Assembly (NCBI GenBank): GCA_009767595.1
Contig: VSDK01001483.1
Coordinates: 1 to 64,000 of the forward strand
Length of the DNA stretch: 64,000 bases
Reading direction: 5' to 3'
DNA from: Symbiodinium kawagutii
Lineage: Eukaryota > Sar > Dinophyceae > Suessiales > Symbiodiniaceae
Under the pieces are notes generated by a model. It worked only from the letters and a program-made list of their open reading frames with translations. It did no database searches and had not been told where the DNA came from. The stretch's first letter is position 1, and each line of letters opens with the position of its first letter. Made by a program: the position numbers and the translations under genes. This document shows, piece after piece, positions 18,645 to 30,077 of this stretch.

Positions 18645-20239
18645 GTGAACGCTACAGGTCTTTGGGCCTCCTTTGTTCGCACTTGCAGACCAGCGACAAG
18701 TTCTATGCTCCTTAGGGACACATTTTTTTCATTTTTCCCCAAAAAAGTTTTTACACATCTAAAAAACTTCAATCAACCAGTACATACCAAAACCGATCGT
18801 TTACTCATTGTGCGCTACACCCAAGGGTCGGAGCCAAATGGAGCCATTTTTTTACGCGGATGCAATTTGCTAGGGCTGATTTGAGCAGAAAGAATACCAC
18901 CAGCCCTACCAAACCCACCAGCCCTACCAACCCAATCAGAAAGATTTGGTTTCCAAAACGATTCAAAACCATCCCAAAGTCCCAAAAGATTGAGTTGTTG
19001 AGCATTGTTGCGAGGGTGATGCTAAGACAAAATCATGGGAGGAGGATCATCTTCAAAGGTGCGTCACCATCAGCATTCATCGCCATGATCAACTATTATC
19101 ATGAACCATATTTATGAGCCATGGTAGCTATGACTATCAAAGGACATTATCAACCATGATTGCCAATAGATTATCCAGTATGATTATCAATCACCATGAA
19201 GCACCATGAATCAACCACTGCAATGCGATAAAACAATGCTTTTCGAGGTGGCTCTGAAGGTAGATGCAGCGCGAGAGTTGGTGCTCCCACAAAAATCGAA
19301 CAAAATTGAAGTGCCGGGCCCAAAGATTTTCCTTCAAGAAAAAGGAAGTCAGTTGCCAGTGCATAGGTATCAGCTTTTGGTCTTGTCAGTATTCGATCCT
19401 CATTCGCGACTACTGTTCCTAAGCATTTCAAATCAGTACTGCTATATTTTTATATAACCATTATTGTCAAACAAGTATGTTTGAATTTCTGGCCCCCGAG
19501 TCTACAGTTGCTTAATGTTTCTGGGCTTGGAGAGACTTGTCTAGCACAAGCAACCACCGCTTTGATGCTGATCCTACGTATCACCCTGGATATACCATCC
19601 ACAACTATTGGTACATCATCTACTATAGCATACAATAACTGGATATAATTGGGGTAAACAAAGGGTTATCATAGGTAAAATGTACTACTGTATACAGTAT
19701 ATATATATATGATGTATACAGTATACATATATATTTATCCCACTTATTGTCAAGTTTTACAAGCAGCTTTTGCAACCGCTGTGCGATGGTCATCCACTTC
19801 CTTTGCTTCCGTGGTGCTCAGGCAGGAGACCTCTGTGCCTTTGAAGACTTTAACTTCAGCAAGGCCAGGGCGCCGCGTAGCGTGGATGCCATGGGGATCA
19901 CTACCTTTCACTGCCCTACAAACGGCATCCCCAGTTGTGAACTGCCAACTGAATCGCAGAATTCTGAGGTGTTCCCGGTGTTCCCCAGGTCAATGATGAA
20001 TTATATTACTGTAATTGTGGTCGAGATTGCAGAAATATTATGAGGATTAATGATGGTTCGTGATGGTTATACTGATGGTTTATGATCGGTCCACCTAGCA
20101 AACTTCGCGTGGCTAGAAAAGTGTGGAGGGACACGTGTCGTGCTAAAGTGATCACGATAAGATTGCAGCCATAAACCACAAACAACTGCGCTCCCTCTCT
20201 CTCAGTTTGCTTGCTTGCCTCTTCCTTTCACCATGTGCG

Positions 20240-20305
20240 TGTTTCTCAAAATTGGGGTACCCCCCCATCAGCCAATTCTTCGGGTTTCCCATTTCAAGAA
20301 AGACC
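20240..20305. mobile_element. Short MITE-like element, GGGGTACCCC family
   Basis: Left arm GTTTCTCAAAATTGGGGTAC and right arm ending ATTTCAAGAAAGACC are inverted relatives of each other and of the other copies. At about 66 bp it looks internally deleted. Confidence 0.42.
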
Positions 20306-21233
20306 GACGTCTATCCATTTCTCTTTCTTTGATTCTTTTGATCTCTCCATCTCTCTGACTCTGGCTATACAACATTGATCTTTTGCACCTGTGGTGAGCT
20401 TCAGGTCTTTCAGTTTCTTGTTTAAAGTTTTTTCGGCTTGATAGCATCCACTTAGTTGAGAACAATTGCAATTACTGTAAGGCAAAACTTGACATGGAGA
20501 ACTAAGTCAAAACTTGACAAACATTGGCCCCGACTTGTATGGCTATCCGTGGTTCATATGTCCAACTACATGTAGTCAGCTTATCACACCAAGTTACCAT
20601 GATCACGATGGGTTCTGCTGCGACATGATGGTCAATTCCGTCTATGGATAGCTCGAGTCAAGACACTGAATATGAGGACTTTATGCACACAGATGTAAAT
20701 AGGGCGTGAGCATGTAGAGCTATGTGATACCTGTACACATGAACAGTTACGTGTAAATTTATGTAACGGCAGCAGCACTTATACCACCCCGAGCCCACAG
20801 GATGCTTAGGATAGTCACAACCGAAGCCACTGACGGGCGAACTCCAATCGTCCCACAGGACCTTGCTACCAAGTCTTGCCGCAACACTGGTTCAGCTATT
20901 GTATATAGTTCTACATACAACTACATGTATTATCAATGGCTTCATGATGGTCACTTATGATTCATCGCCAACTGCGATGATATATGGTGATTAACACGTA
21001 TTATAACGTGTTACATTCTTATCGCTTGTTGATGTTTAACAGTAAGGTGATCTATTATATCAACCATCATGAATCATTAACGTCATGAATACTTGTTAAT
21101 GATGGTTAATCATTGTGATACTTAAGTAAGAGTTCGGTGATCATGACCTGGAGAACCAGCTCAACTCAGTTCAAGCGCATGACTACCATTGTCACCCCTG
21201 GACGGGTTCCGTGGTTCTTGATCTCGCGGCGAG

Positions 21234-21330
21234 GCGGCCTTGAAGTTCTCCAAACAGTTAACCAAAGACAAGGCGGAGCTGGCGGACAGCCTGGTGCAGC
21301 GAGATCTGCGCTCTGCCATGGGGAGATCTT
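21234..21330 (+). CDS. Exon-like segment, helical
   Basis: After an AG at 21232-21233 the frame reads AALKFSKQLTKDKAELADSL and continues through VQRDLRSAM. It is charged and helix-forming. It may be an upstream exon of the gene that starts at 22122 or part of another gene. The 3' border is not fixed; minus-strand frames are also open. Confidence 0.3.
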
Positions 21331-22121
21331 CCGTTGTGCTTTCTTGGTGGAACAATTCCAGTTGCTCCAATTTTTTTTGGTTTTTTTTTGCCCTGAACTT
21401 GACCGATTTCATATTAGATTTCATGAGTTGACTGACTGTCATGACAAGTGATCTATGGGAATTTTCTATGAGTTCTTATGTTTTTTATTGTGTCTTTTTT
21501 ATATGATTCCTCAATTTCACTTGTCGTGATGATTCGACTTTCAACGCTTCTGTATTTGAACATTTTTCAGCATCCATTTACAAGGGCACTCAAAGACAGC
21601 AGTCCGATCGATGCTGGAGGTACCCCCAGAACTGACTAGACCCACAGGGATTTCGGCCGAAGGACGACAATCGGCTGTCATCAATTTGGAATACCCAACC
21701 AGGAGCCAACCGAGGTTCGTAATGATGGAAAAGCAAGCTGTCGTCGAACATGTAGCCACGAGGACCCCTGGAATAGGTTGGCAAATGATTCGTTTCCTTG
21801 AGACGTATCGGGGCAATACTAGGACAAGGGTCATGTATGATGGTAATGGTACACCTTCAAAAGCCATTCCAAAAAAAAAAATCCATTTGATGGGTTTGCA
21901 TTCGCTGATTCACCTGCACAGCCGTATCTTTTCAAGTTTTGCAGCTGGGAATACTTCCCATTTCGCTGCCGATCAGAGGAGTTGCGGTCACACAACTGAC
22001 TTCCGACAAAAGATCCATTGGCATCTCAAGCTTTCTGAGTTGAAAGATCATGGATAGGGATGGATAGGGGCCTTCTTTTGCCATTCATGGATGTTCATGA
22101 CTATTTGACTTGAAGATTGCC

Positions 22122-25100
22122 ATGGTTCCTTGGCGACCGGAGCCTGCTGCTATCGAGTTGGGTAAGTCGGTGGGACGGCAACCTTCGAGTGCAGCAGCTT
22201 CCGCAGCTTCCGCAGCTTCCTCCATTTTGTCGTTGGATTCTGATCTGCCCGCAGATCTTCTGAGAGCTGTGCCGCTGGACCGGTGCTTGCGATGCTGCGG
22301 ACACCACTGGCGACACGCCTCCGGTGATGCTGGCGACTTCCAACTCAGCAGAACTACAGAGTCCATTGATGCCTTCTTGAGCCACGATTGGCAAACTCCA
22401 GGCTCGGCTTCAAGGAAGCTTTGAATCTGACTTCTGTTGGCATTTGTTGGTGTTTGATTGTTAGATTTGTCATAGCAAGTCTCCTACATGACCTGGATCT
22501 TCTATCTCTATCTCTTTATATTTATATCTATATTTATTTATATATATATATATGTGTGTTCTCCTTCCATGTGTGCATAATTCATCACAAATCCTCCATA
22601 CATGATCATACATTTGTATATGTCATACAGTTCTACAGATGTTCGACTTGAACTGCATGTCATAGATCATATTGTACCAATGTCATACGGCCATGGTGTC
22701 TTCCAAGAGCTTGTGGCCATCTGGGAGGCATGGACAAATACTTGGCTTTGCTTCTGATCTTCAATGCAGTTCCAGCGGCCTTGGTGGCCACTGCTGTGAG
22801 CATTGTGACATGTTGGCTGCTGATGGAAGGGCAACTCTTAGGGGGTTGGCCAGTTGCAACAGCATCAATTTACGTCTCCTTCTTCATGGTGCTGTTCTTC
22901 CTGCAGCGCCTGTGGCGTTTAGTTCCCTGGGTGCCACAACACCTGGTGTTTTTGGACAAACTGTGTATTGCACAGCACGAAGAACATCTTAAAATGCAAG
23001 GAGTTCGAGGATTGGCTGGTTTCTTGACCAAGTCTGACGAGCTCATCATACTTTGGTCACCAAGGACCTTTAGTCGCGTGTGGTGCACCTTTGAACTGGC
23101 TTGTTTTATCCGAGAGAGTGCACAAAAACCAATCCGCTTCGTGCCAGTGTCCATGGCAAGACTCCTGTGGCTGGCCAGCTCAAACAACCTTTGCCTTTGG
23201 TTGGCATGGCTGGTGTGGCTGACTTATGAAATGGATCCGGGAGACGACGCGGACATTTTGGCCGCGTCAATGGCACTTGGCATCGTGTTCATTCTGGGTG
23301 TAGCTCTGCAGACTCACTTTGGGATTCAACAAATGAAGGAAACAGCGGTCGATTTCAAACGGTTGATCTGTTCCATATTGGGAGAACCATTCACCAATTT
23401 CGACGTGTTTTGCCAATACATGTAATGTGTATGTTCGCCCCCTGATGAACGCACCAACTGGTTAAATGTTTTCAAACCGAGAAGCTGCCTGAACCTGGCA
23501 CATGGCACCACATGAGTTTGTTTCGTTTCGTCCAAACTGCTTGGTGCAGAGGACTTCCTTTTGCTCCCGGAACAACTGGGTGCCTTCAGCGTTCGCATAG
23601 CACAATGCACTTGTTGCGCTCTGGAGCACCGACATCCCCAAAGTGGAGAACCAATTCCTTGTGACCGAACTCAGATCTTTGCAACGCTCCAAAGGTGGTA
23701 TGGGGTCGACCCAGATCAACCGGAGTTTCTGGGCATCACAACGACATGAGGTCCAATATTCAGTAGACAAATCGAGGGTATTGGTAGGTTGATTGTCGAG
23801 GGATTAGGCTTCTGGGTTGGGCGAAGTCCTCCAAAAGATGTTCCATGTTTGATCATGCCGTACAGACTCTCTGCTGCTGTAAGATCTAGTGCTGGGCCCG
23901 CGCAGCGGGTTCTTTGGACTTGTAGATGTGGCCTCATTTGAATCAACAGTTCCCTCATAACTCAGTGGATTCTTGTTTCGAGCCTCGCCCTGGATTTGGG
24001 AAGAGTGCTCTCACGACATGCTCTCACAATGTTTTGAGGACTGGCGTTGCAGGTGTAAGGGCTCAATCAACGGCTTAACCATTTGCTTCAGAGCTATAAA
24101 CTTTATGTCGACCTTGATCAAATGACTGTGCACTTCCTTCTGTAGCAATGCCGGGTACCCTCAAAAAGATGGCAGACTTTGAGCAGCTGAACAGGGGTGA
24201 GTACAACGATCTCCATAGACTGAACTTTCCATTCCGAAGGACGTCAATGCCAAAAGGTAAGTGTTCCGGTAACATGATCTCCTGAAACTCCTTAGAACAA
24301 GATTTGCAATGCTGTGTGCAAACTCATTTTATGACGCGAAAGATCTTCTGCACAAGGCTCAAGATATACAGGGCAGTGATAAAATCCTTTTTCACGGGAG
24401 TCCAGATAAAGATCTACAGTATCTAAGAAGAATTAGGAAGATCTATTTCAAAATTTATTATATGAGTACAATACGTAATGCATAGATCTATGTATAGTAT
24501 CTGCGAAGATCGATTTTAGCATCTTTATGAGGCTCGGCCATGCGATCTTTATTTTCACAACCAAAGGCTTATTCAGCATTTCTTTGGCTGACGGCCGCGG
24601 ACATATTCACAGGACAACTCCATTTTCTTGGAACTGAAGAGGAATCATGAAATATATGGGAATACATGGGAATATCTGGGAATATAGGGAATACAGCATG
24701 GAAATATATACGGAATATGTTCATGATTACTTTGCTCTCTGACACACATGTTCAATGGCTGGCGGTAAGGTATCACCTCGACAGATTCGACGATCTCGTT
24801 CGGAGCCAGGTGGAACCAGCGGTGCGAAGAGCGCTGGGAACTGGCACCCCTCCCTTGAAGTATGTGGTAGCAATACTGGTAGTGCCGCCTTTGACCTTGA
24901 TACCGCCCTACATGCATATGGGGATCCACGGCATTCAGGCACACAAACGATCGGCAGGTGAGTGGTGGAACTTTTGGCAATGGATGTGCATGGCAATTCA
25001 CATCCCAGCCATGGCTTTCTTGATATTTTGGTTCAGTATGTGGAGCTGGAAAGTGGCCAAACCCATCTTCGACAAATGGAGATCGCGATTCATGCAGGTT

Positions 25101-25325
25101 TCCGTCTTGACCTTCATGCAAATTTTCGCACTGGCATGTGTTTGGGCGCCCTTTTCCTATGCCACGTTTCCCAAAAAGCCTTTTAGAATGATTGCAATCA
25201 CGCTTGGAACTTGGTTTCTGGTTTTGGCACTTTACAGCTGGTCCTACTGTCCACTTTGTGCTGGATGCCAGCTGTCAAGGCCTTGCAACCGTTTCACCGC
25301 ACGTGGTGACCCAAAGGGCACCTAG
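22122..25325 (+). CDS. TIR-like multi-pass membrane protein, four exons
   Basis: Exons are proposed at 22122-22401, 22728-23404, 23552-23724 and 24770-25325 (donors GC, GT, GT; all acceptors AG). The phases join into a 561-residue protein from ATG to TAG. A low-complexity Ser/Ala N-terminus precedes DAFLSHDWQT (83-92), which looks like the first TIR strand. Two membrane helices (about 98-124, 136-157) then interrupt the domain, which resumes at VFLDKLCIAQ (167-176) and ends with S-R-V-W-C-T-F-E-L (209-217); Glu216 is at the position of the TIR NADase catalytic Glu. Two more helices (about 238-260, 270-290) follow, then a Cys/His cluster (C338, C340, C341, H345, H347, C356) with CDR, and four C-terminal helices (408-428, 446-468, 486-505, 515-536). 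I associate this pattern with dinoflagellates. NAD cleavage, signalling or scaffolding are all open. Confidence 0.66.
22501..22555. repeat. TCTA/TA microsatellite in the first TIR-gene intron
   Basis: TCTATCTC units grade into TTTA and TA repeats within the proposed intron 22402-22727. Confidence 0.7.
24148..24196 (+). CDS. Exon-like segment inside the TIR gene's third intron
   Basis: ATG 24148 opens MPGTLKKMADFEQLNR and ends at a consensus GTGAGT donor (24197). Its phase does not fit between the TIR exons 3 and 4, so it may be an alternative first exon of something else, or chance. Confidence 0.25.
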
Positions 25326-26108
25326 TCAGCCCCAGTTTAAAACATAGATAGCTTGAGATTTACATTGATTTACTATCAGTAATTATCAAATTTTGCTGGA
25401 GTATCGGTCTCCTCTTGCTACCTGTTCTTGTTGTGTAAGATCTTTTGAAACTTTTCCCTTTGCCTCAACTGTACATGCACCCGAAACACCTGCCACAGGC
25501 ATATTTATTTGGTTGTCCATATTCATATCGTTTTATTGTCACCATGGGTCAGGTGAAGATTTGGCAAAGCTGCCAATGTTTGGCACCATTGTTGTCCAAC
25601 TTAGTTCGGAGTTGTCAGATCCCCAGGCTTCACCACTGTCCAGTAACCACGTTTCATCTTAGCCTCCATTTCCATGGAAACAGATCACAGGGGCTGGGGT
25701 ACAACGAAGGTCTTTTGACACCTATGGGTAGCGTACACTAGAGGAAAATGGGCCCCGGTTTATTCTACCAACAACGGTCAGTCAATTGGAAAGAGGAGAA
25801 GAGGGGAGATGAGATCTCTATTGACAGCCCCTTCTGGAAGCGCAGTCTGGGATGTAATTAATTATTCACGATTAATTTGGCCTTAGCCCTTGGTCATCCA
25901 GGAGAGTTTTGCTAATAGGTGAATTTGTGTTGACAAAGAAACGGAAGTACTCGAGGGACATGTGCTTTCTGGCCGTGGCCGCAATTTAATTTCAATTCCC
26001 GCATGGGTTTAAGAAATCTTTGGAGCAAGTTTAGCTGGGGAGAGCGTCAAATCGAGTTGTTTTTTGTTGTCAAGCTGTGGTGAAACTCTGGGTGTGGGGA
26101 CATGTGGG
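25326..26108. other. Spacer downstream of the TIR gene
   Basis: Presumed 3' UTR and intergenic DNA; no exon, repeat array or RNA gene is evident. Confidence 0.35.
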
Positions 26109-26207
26109 TGCTTCTCAAAATTGGGGTACCCCCAACTCATCCACACGCAAGCATTAAAATTAATAGACCAACAATTTCTTGGGTCCCCTATGGCTTGAGA
26201 AACCACC
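26109..26207. mobile_element. MITE with target duplication, GGGGTACCCC family
   Basis: Left arm TGCTTCTCAAAATTGGGGTA and right arm ending CTTGAGAAACCACC are imperfect inverted repeats. ATGTGGG flanks both sides (26102-26108 and 26208-26214), consistent with a 7-bp target-site duplication. About 99 bp, non-coding; presumably moved by a DNA transposase elsewhere in the genome. Confidence 0.55.
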
Positions 26208-26252
26208 ATGTGGGGGCTGGTGTGGGGATTCGCGCTGCCTTGGGTTCCGAAG

Positions 26253-26357
26253 GTCTTTACCATGCTCAGAGCTTTGGTCCAGCGCATTGGGGACAGCATC
26301 TCCGAGGGAAGGCGCCGGTACGCTGGTACTGTTGCGACAAGTCGTGGTGGCCAGTGA
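26253..26357 (+). CDS. Exon-like segment with stop codon
   Basis: After an AG at 26251-26252 the frame reads VFTMLRALVQRIGDSISEGR and continues basic to TGA 26355-26357 (34 residues). It is amphipathic and Arg-rich. Function and partner exons are unknown. Confidence 0.3.
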   Translation, partial: VFTMLRALVQRIGDSISEGRRRYAGTVATSRGGQ

Positions 26358-28594
26358 TTCCCCAGCAGGTTTATTGGTGTCTATTGTAACATGTTTTTTT
26401 GTTGGAATCATGTCATGTAATTTTCTTAGAATCAAATTATGGTACCATATTACCATATAGTGGTCTATAGATGCCTACAGTGTCTATAGTCCCTCTGAAC
26501 CAATTGCGTGACTGTGGATGATTGGCACATAGACCATGATTCGTATCCCCTACTTGTTTGCAGCACAAACATTTCGGAAGGCGATGTAGACAGTCGGTCC
26601 TGGAAGACACTTGTCATCACTTGTTCAATTCCACCTTTTTGTGTTGGGCGGCTTGCTGTCCGGTTACAATTCCATAAAAGGGCGACCAACGTCATCACAA
26701 TATGTCGGTTGTAGCTTCAACAAGGATTTGCTGCAACCTTTTTTCGAGCATCACTGTCCCAGGAATTCAAGCAAAACCAGATTCGTGTGAAGACCCTTTG
26801 AAGACATGATGGAGTATTTTACAATCACTAGTAGATGGTTTTAGACAGTATCTATTTTCCACAGTATTTACCAATGGTTGGTTGATCAACGGGCATAGTT
26901 TTCATTGCGGTTCAACCACCAACTAGATCAGCTTGCTTAAACCGTTGCAAAGCAACATGTTGATTGATGCTATCCTCAACATTGGTTCGCGCCACCGGCC
27001 CGCCCATCAAGGTGACCGGTATACCAACCTGACGTATCGCTAGGAACTCCCAAAGATGGCACGTCTCTTCTTAGGAAGATGATCTATATGATCTTTTCTG
27101 GGTTTTATCAAGCCATTCTTTGCGAATGATACCCCTCTGGTTGACATTGACGATACAAAGCTATGGTTATGGAGTTATGGATGGTTATGGCTTTTGTGAA
27201 TGAGAACCATTGAGAACGAAACATAAGCAGATCCAGACATATCCTCCATGTCCTCAGATCTTTTAAATTTCCAGGAGTGGTTCCAACTCATTGTCAACTC
27301 ATTGTGGGACAGCTGCACAGAATGTGACAGCACAGAGTGATGTGTACGTGCTCTTTCTCATTACAAGAGTTTGTGATATGATTGATATGGTAAGATTATG
27401 ATGATATCATAAGATGTAACAGAAGATGTAACAGGAGAGGAGCTTATCATTTTGGGTCAGCTTGTTTGCCTTAAAAGCTTCAAAAGCAACACGGTCAGCT
27501 GTTCATACTTAGCTGCAACATATCCATGTCATCCAACCTGGTGATGCTGGGAGACAAATCTCAAAGTATGGAAGTGGAACAGTAACCATTAAAAGTGTAC
27601 GATATGCCTCTTGAACTTTGATTTTCTGCTGAGAATTGCCCGTGGATTGGGGGGTACGGGTGCTGCCGCAAACAGCAAATCTTAGGGATCTGGCTGTGGG
27701 TCACAATTGGCAAGACCTGCACATTCCAGATGATTGGATGGCAACTGAGCATTTGTAAAGATATCTCAACAGGTTGCAAACAGCTTGGGCATCCGTGGTT
27801 TTGACCCCTGGATCATCTATGCCCAGAGCTGCCACAGGGAGATGGATGTTGTCCTCGGTGATGTCGGCAAGTAACTTGGCTCCACATGGCTACTGTCCCA
27901 GTTGACCCCTTGAAGTTGCCTACTTTCAGACGGCAGGTATGGCTGTTTGCCACCAAACTGTTGGGACATGCAACTAGGAGCATTGGTAGTGAGCCATGGA
28001 GGACAGTTGCGCTCTAGTGGTTCAGAGAGCTACCATCACGGCTATGGAAATTCCTGCTTACTGCTCCGCCGGTATCCTTGGTGGTTGCATTTTTTCTGTG
28101 ACAGGCAACCTTTGCAGAGCAAATCAGCAATCTGACGGGACAAGGAGCATAAACCAATGATTGTATGACCATACATGATGAGTACACCAACGTATGTCCA
28201 ATGTTAGTGTATAATCATGTATATTCATTTCTAGACATTCATATGTTTGATAACCGTCAAAATTATTCAATAATCATTAATTAATCATTATAATCAAAAG
28301 CTAAATTACGGTATGAATGATACTGGGAGCCAGAGGCCCGGAATTAGTGGTTCAGGATCGAAGCGCCACCTAGATGCATTGGCTGATCATCTGCAGCCAT
28401 GCTATTTCTTGGCTCTACTGGAACTTCACTTACTTCACTGATTGCAGGTGTTGGTTTTGTTGGTTGCTCTTACCACAACCAGATTCACTACTTCTTACTG
28501 TATTTCAGAATTGAAGTGCACTTGCGTGTACATATCTATGCGCATATAATGGATGGAAACACACATGTGCTATATGCAAGCAACATTTGCAAAG
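26358..28594. other. AT-rich spacer
   Basis: No persuasive exon, repeat array or RNA gene was found. Sequence is rich in ATGATT/AATCAT words and short frames on both strands. Confidence 0.35.
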
Positions 28595-29124
28595 AAGTCA
28601 TCGCCGTGCCCCAATCATGGCCATGCGGCATGAGACTGTGGCAATCGTCTTTTAGACCTCTGTTCACTCAAGAGTTGAGAGCAGAAGCAGAGCCGATTCA
28701 AACCGACCCAGTCCAACCATTCATAGATGCATTAGGAGAATATAAGGAGAGTTAGCGTGGACGAATTTGTCGACCAAGACAGTCGCAGAACATCTCCCAA
28801 GCGGGTCAGAATCATTCAGAAGCGCGGTCTATGTGCCAAGTTTGAGGGGTCAGCTACCACCATAAATGGAGAAAGCCGGAGCTGATGCCCTGGTGATGTT
28901 CGTTGTTTGACAGCCCTCCTTTGTCACAGGGGATCCCTGAGCATTGCGAAAGCAGGTGGTCACAGGGTCTCGACAACCAACATCAACCAAGAGAATTACC
29001 TCACCACATAGCTGATTTCTTCCTGGATGTTGCTATGTGTAGCAATGAACGAGCTACTTGGGAGAGACTTTTGCTGTTGGATTGGAATTCTCATGATTAT
29101 CAACGCTATCTAATGCAACTCTAG
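28595..29124 (+). CDS. Partial gene, two last exons
   Basis: Exons at about 28595-28750 and 28994-29124 join in phase (GT donor at 28751, AG acceptor at 28992-28993) and end at TAG 29122-29124. The product includes FRPLFTQELRAEAEPIQTDP, then HHIADFFLDVAMC and WERLLLLDWNSHDYQRYLMQ: an acidic segment followed by amphipathic helices. The family is not recognised. The 5' exons were not found, so the gene model is incomplete. Confidence 0.36.
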
Positions 29125-29940
29125 TAACCAGCAATACAGAATCTGGGTTCCTATGATTGTATGATCAATGTTTCAAGGGTTTTCCAACAAAACAAGTCAA
29201 CAGATTTTAATGATCGTCAATGTACATGGGTGAATCATAACAATATTCCAAACAACTAAGCATCATTATCCATCATTGGTTATCAATCACAATTACTGCT
29301 TCACCACTACCAACCATTAGTCAGATGAATCGTTTTCAATTGAGTTATTGGTTCAATGCAATTAGTTTTATAGACATAATCAATAACCATTAAGTACTGG
29401 TTCATCATTAGTTGTTGTATCGTTGTTACTTCAATGAATGAATTTCACCAACAAGGCCTCCGAAAAGGGCGCAGCGCCGATCCGACACCGAGGTTTGTGT
29501 GCCGGAGTGACCGAGAACCGAGGTTCGTGTTCGCGCAGGAGTTTCACAAACAGGACGGTAATTGACAGAAGGGGCACAGAGTCACTGAGTGTCTGGGTGG
29601 GTGGGTGGGCTGTTGGGTTGGTTGTCTGTTGGCTTGGTTGGATGTTCGATGTGATTCTGTGTCGGTCATCACAATCTTCCACATCACGGGAAAAATGCTC
29701 AACCAGCCACCAACCAGCCCGTATTTCAGGATCAAGAAGAAAGCATGCTCACTCTGGACCGTATCATGTGAGCATGCTGCAAAATCCACCCTTGAGGTTC
29801 GTGTTGCTTCTTAGAATCCACATCCACAACTTGGGGGAATGACATGAACATTTCCACAAGTTGGGAAAGTAACATGAACATTTCCATACTTTTCCATACA
29901 TTTTCCAGAATTTTGAGGAGTTTTTGTCATGAAAATTTCA

Positions 29941-30077
29941 CCCACGCAGCGTCACAGCCCCTAGGAAGCCCTGACGCCTCGGGAGCCGCAAGCTCCGCAA
30001 GCTCCGCACGCTCCGCAAGCGCGGCCGCAGCAAGCGCTGCCGAGACAAGGTCCCAGAGGTCACATTTCGGGAGCTGA
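29941..30077. other. GC-rich Ala/Ser-coding island, strand unresolved
   Basis: The tract of GCTCCGCAA-type repeats is open on both strands: Ser/Ala-rich on plus, and helical on minus (contains SAALAAAALAERAELAELAA). A similar Ser/Ala repeat occurs in the first exon of the TIR gene (about 22190-22230). Confidence 0.35.

Larger units (their letters stand above)
17989..21233. other. Long spacer
   Basis: It contains a candidate signal-peptide exon (18583), a MITE-like copy (20240), a TA-rich run near 19690-19735, an AACCA/ATGATT-rich tract (about 19050-19210) and minus-strand protein-like sequence near 18560-18720 that could not be phased. No other gene is supported. Confidence 0.35.
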
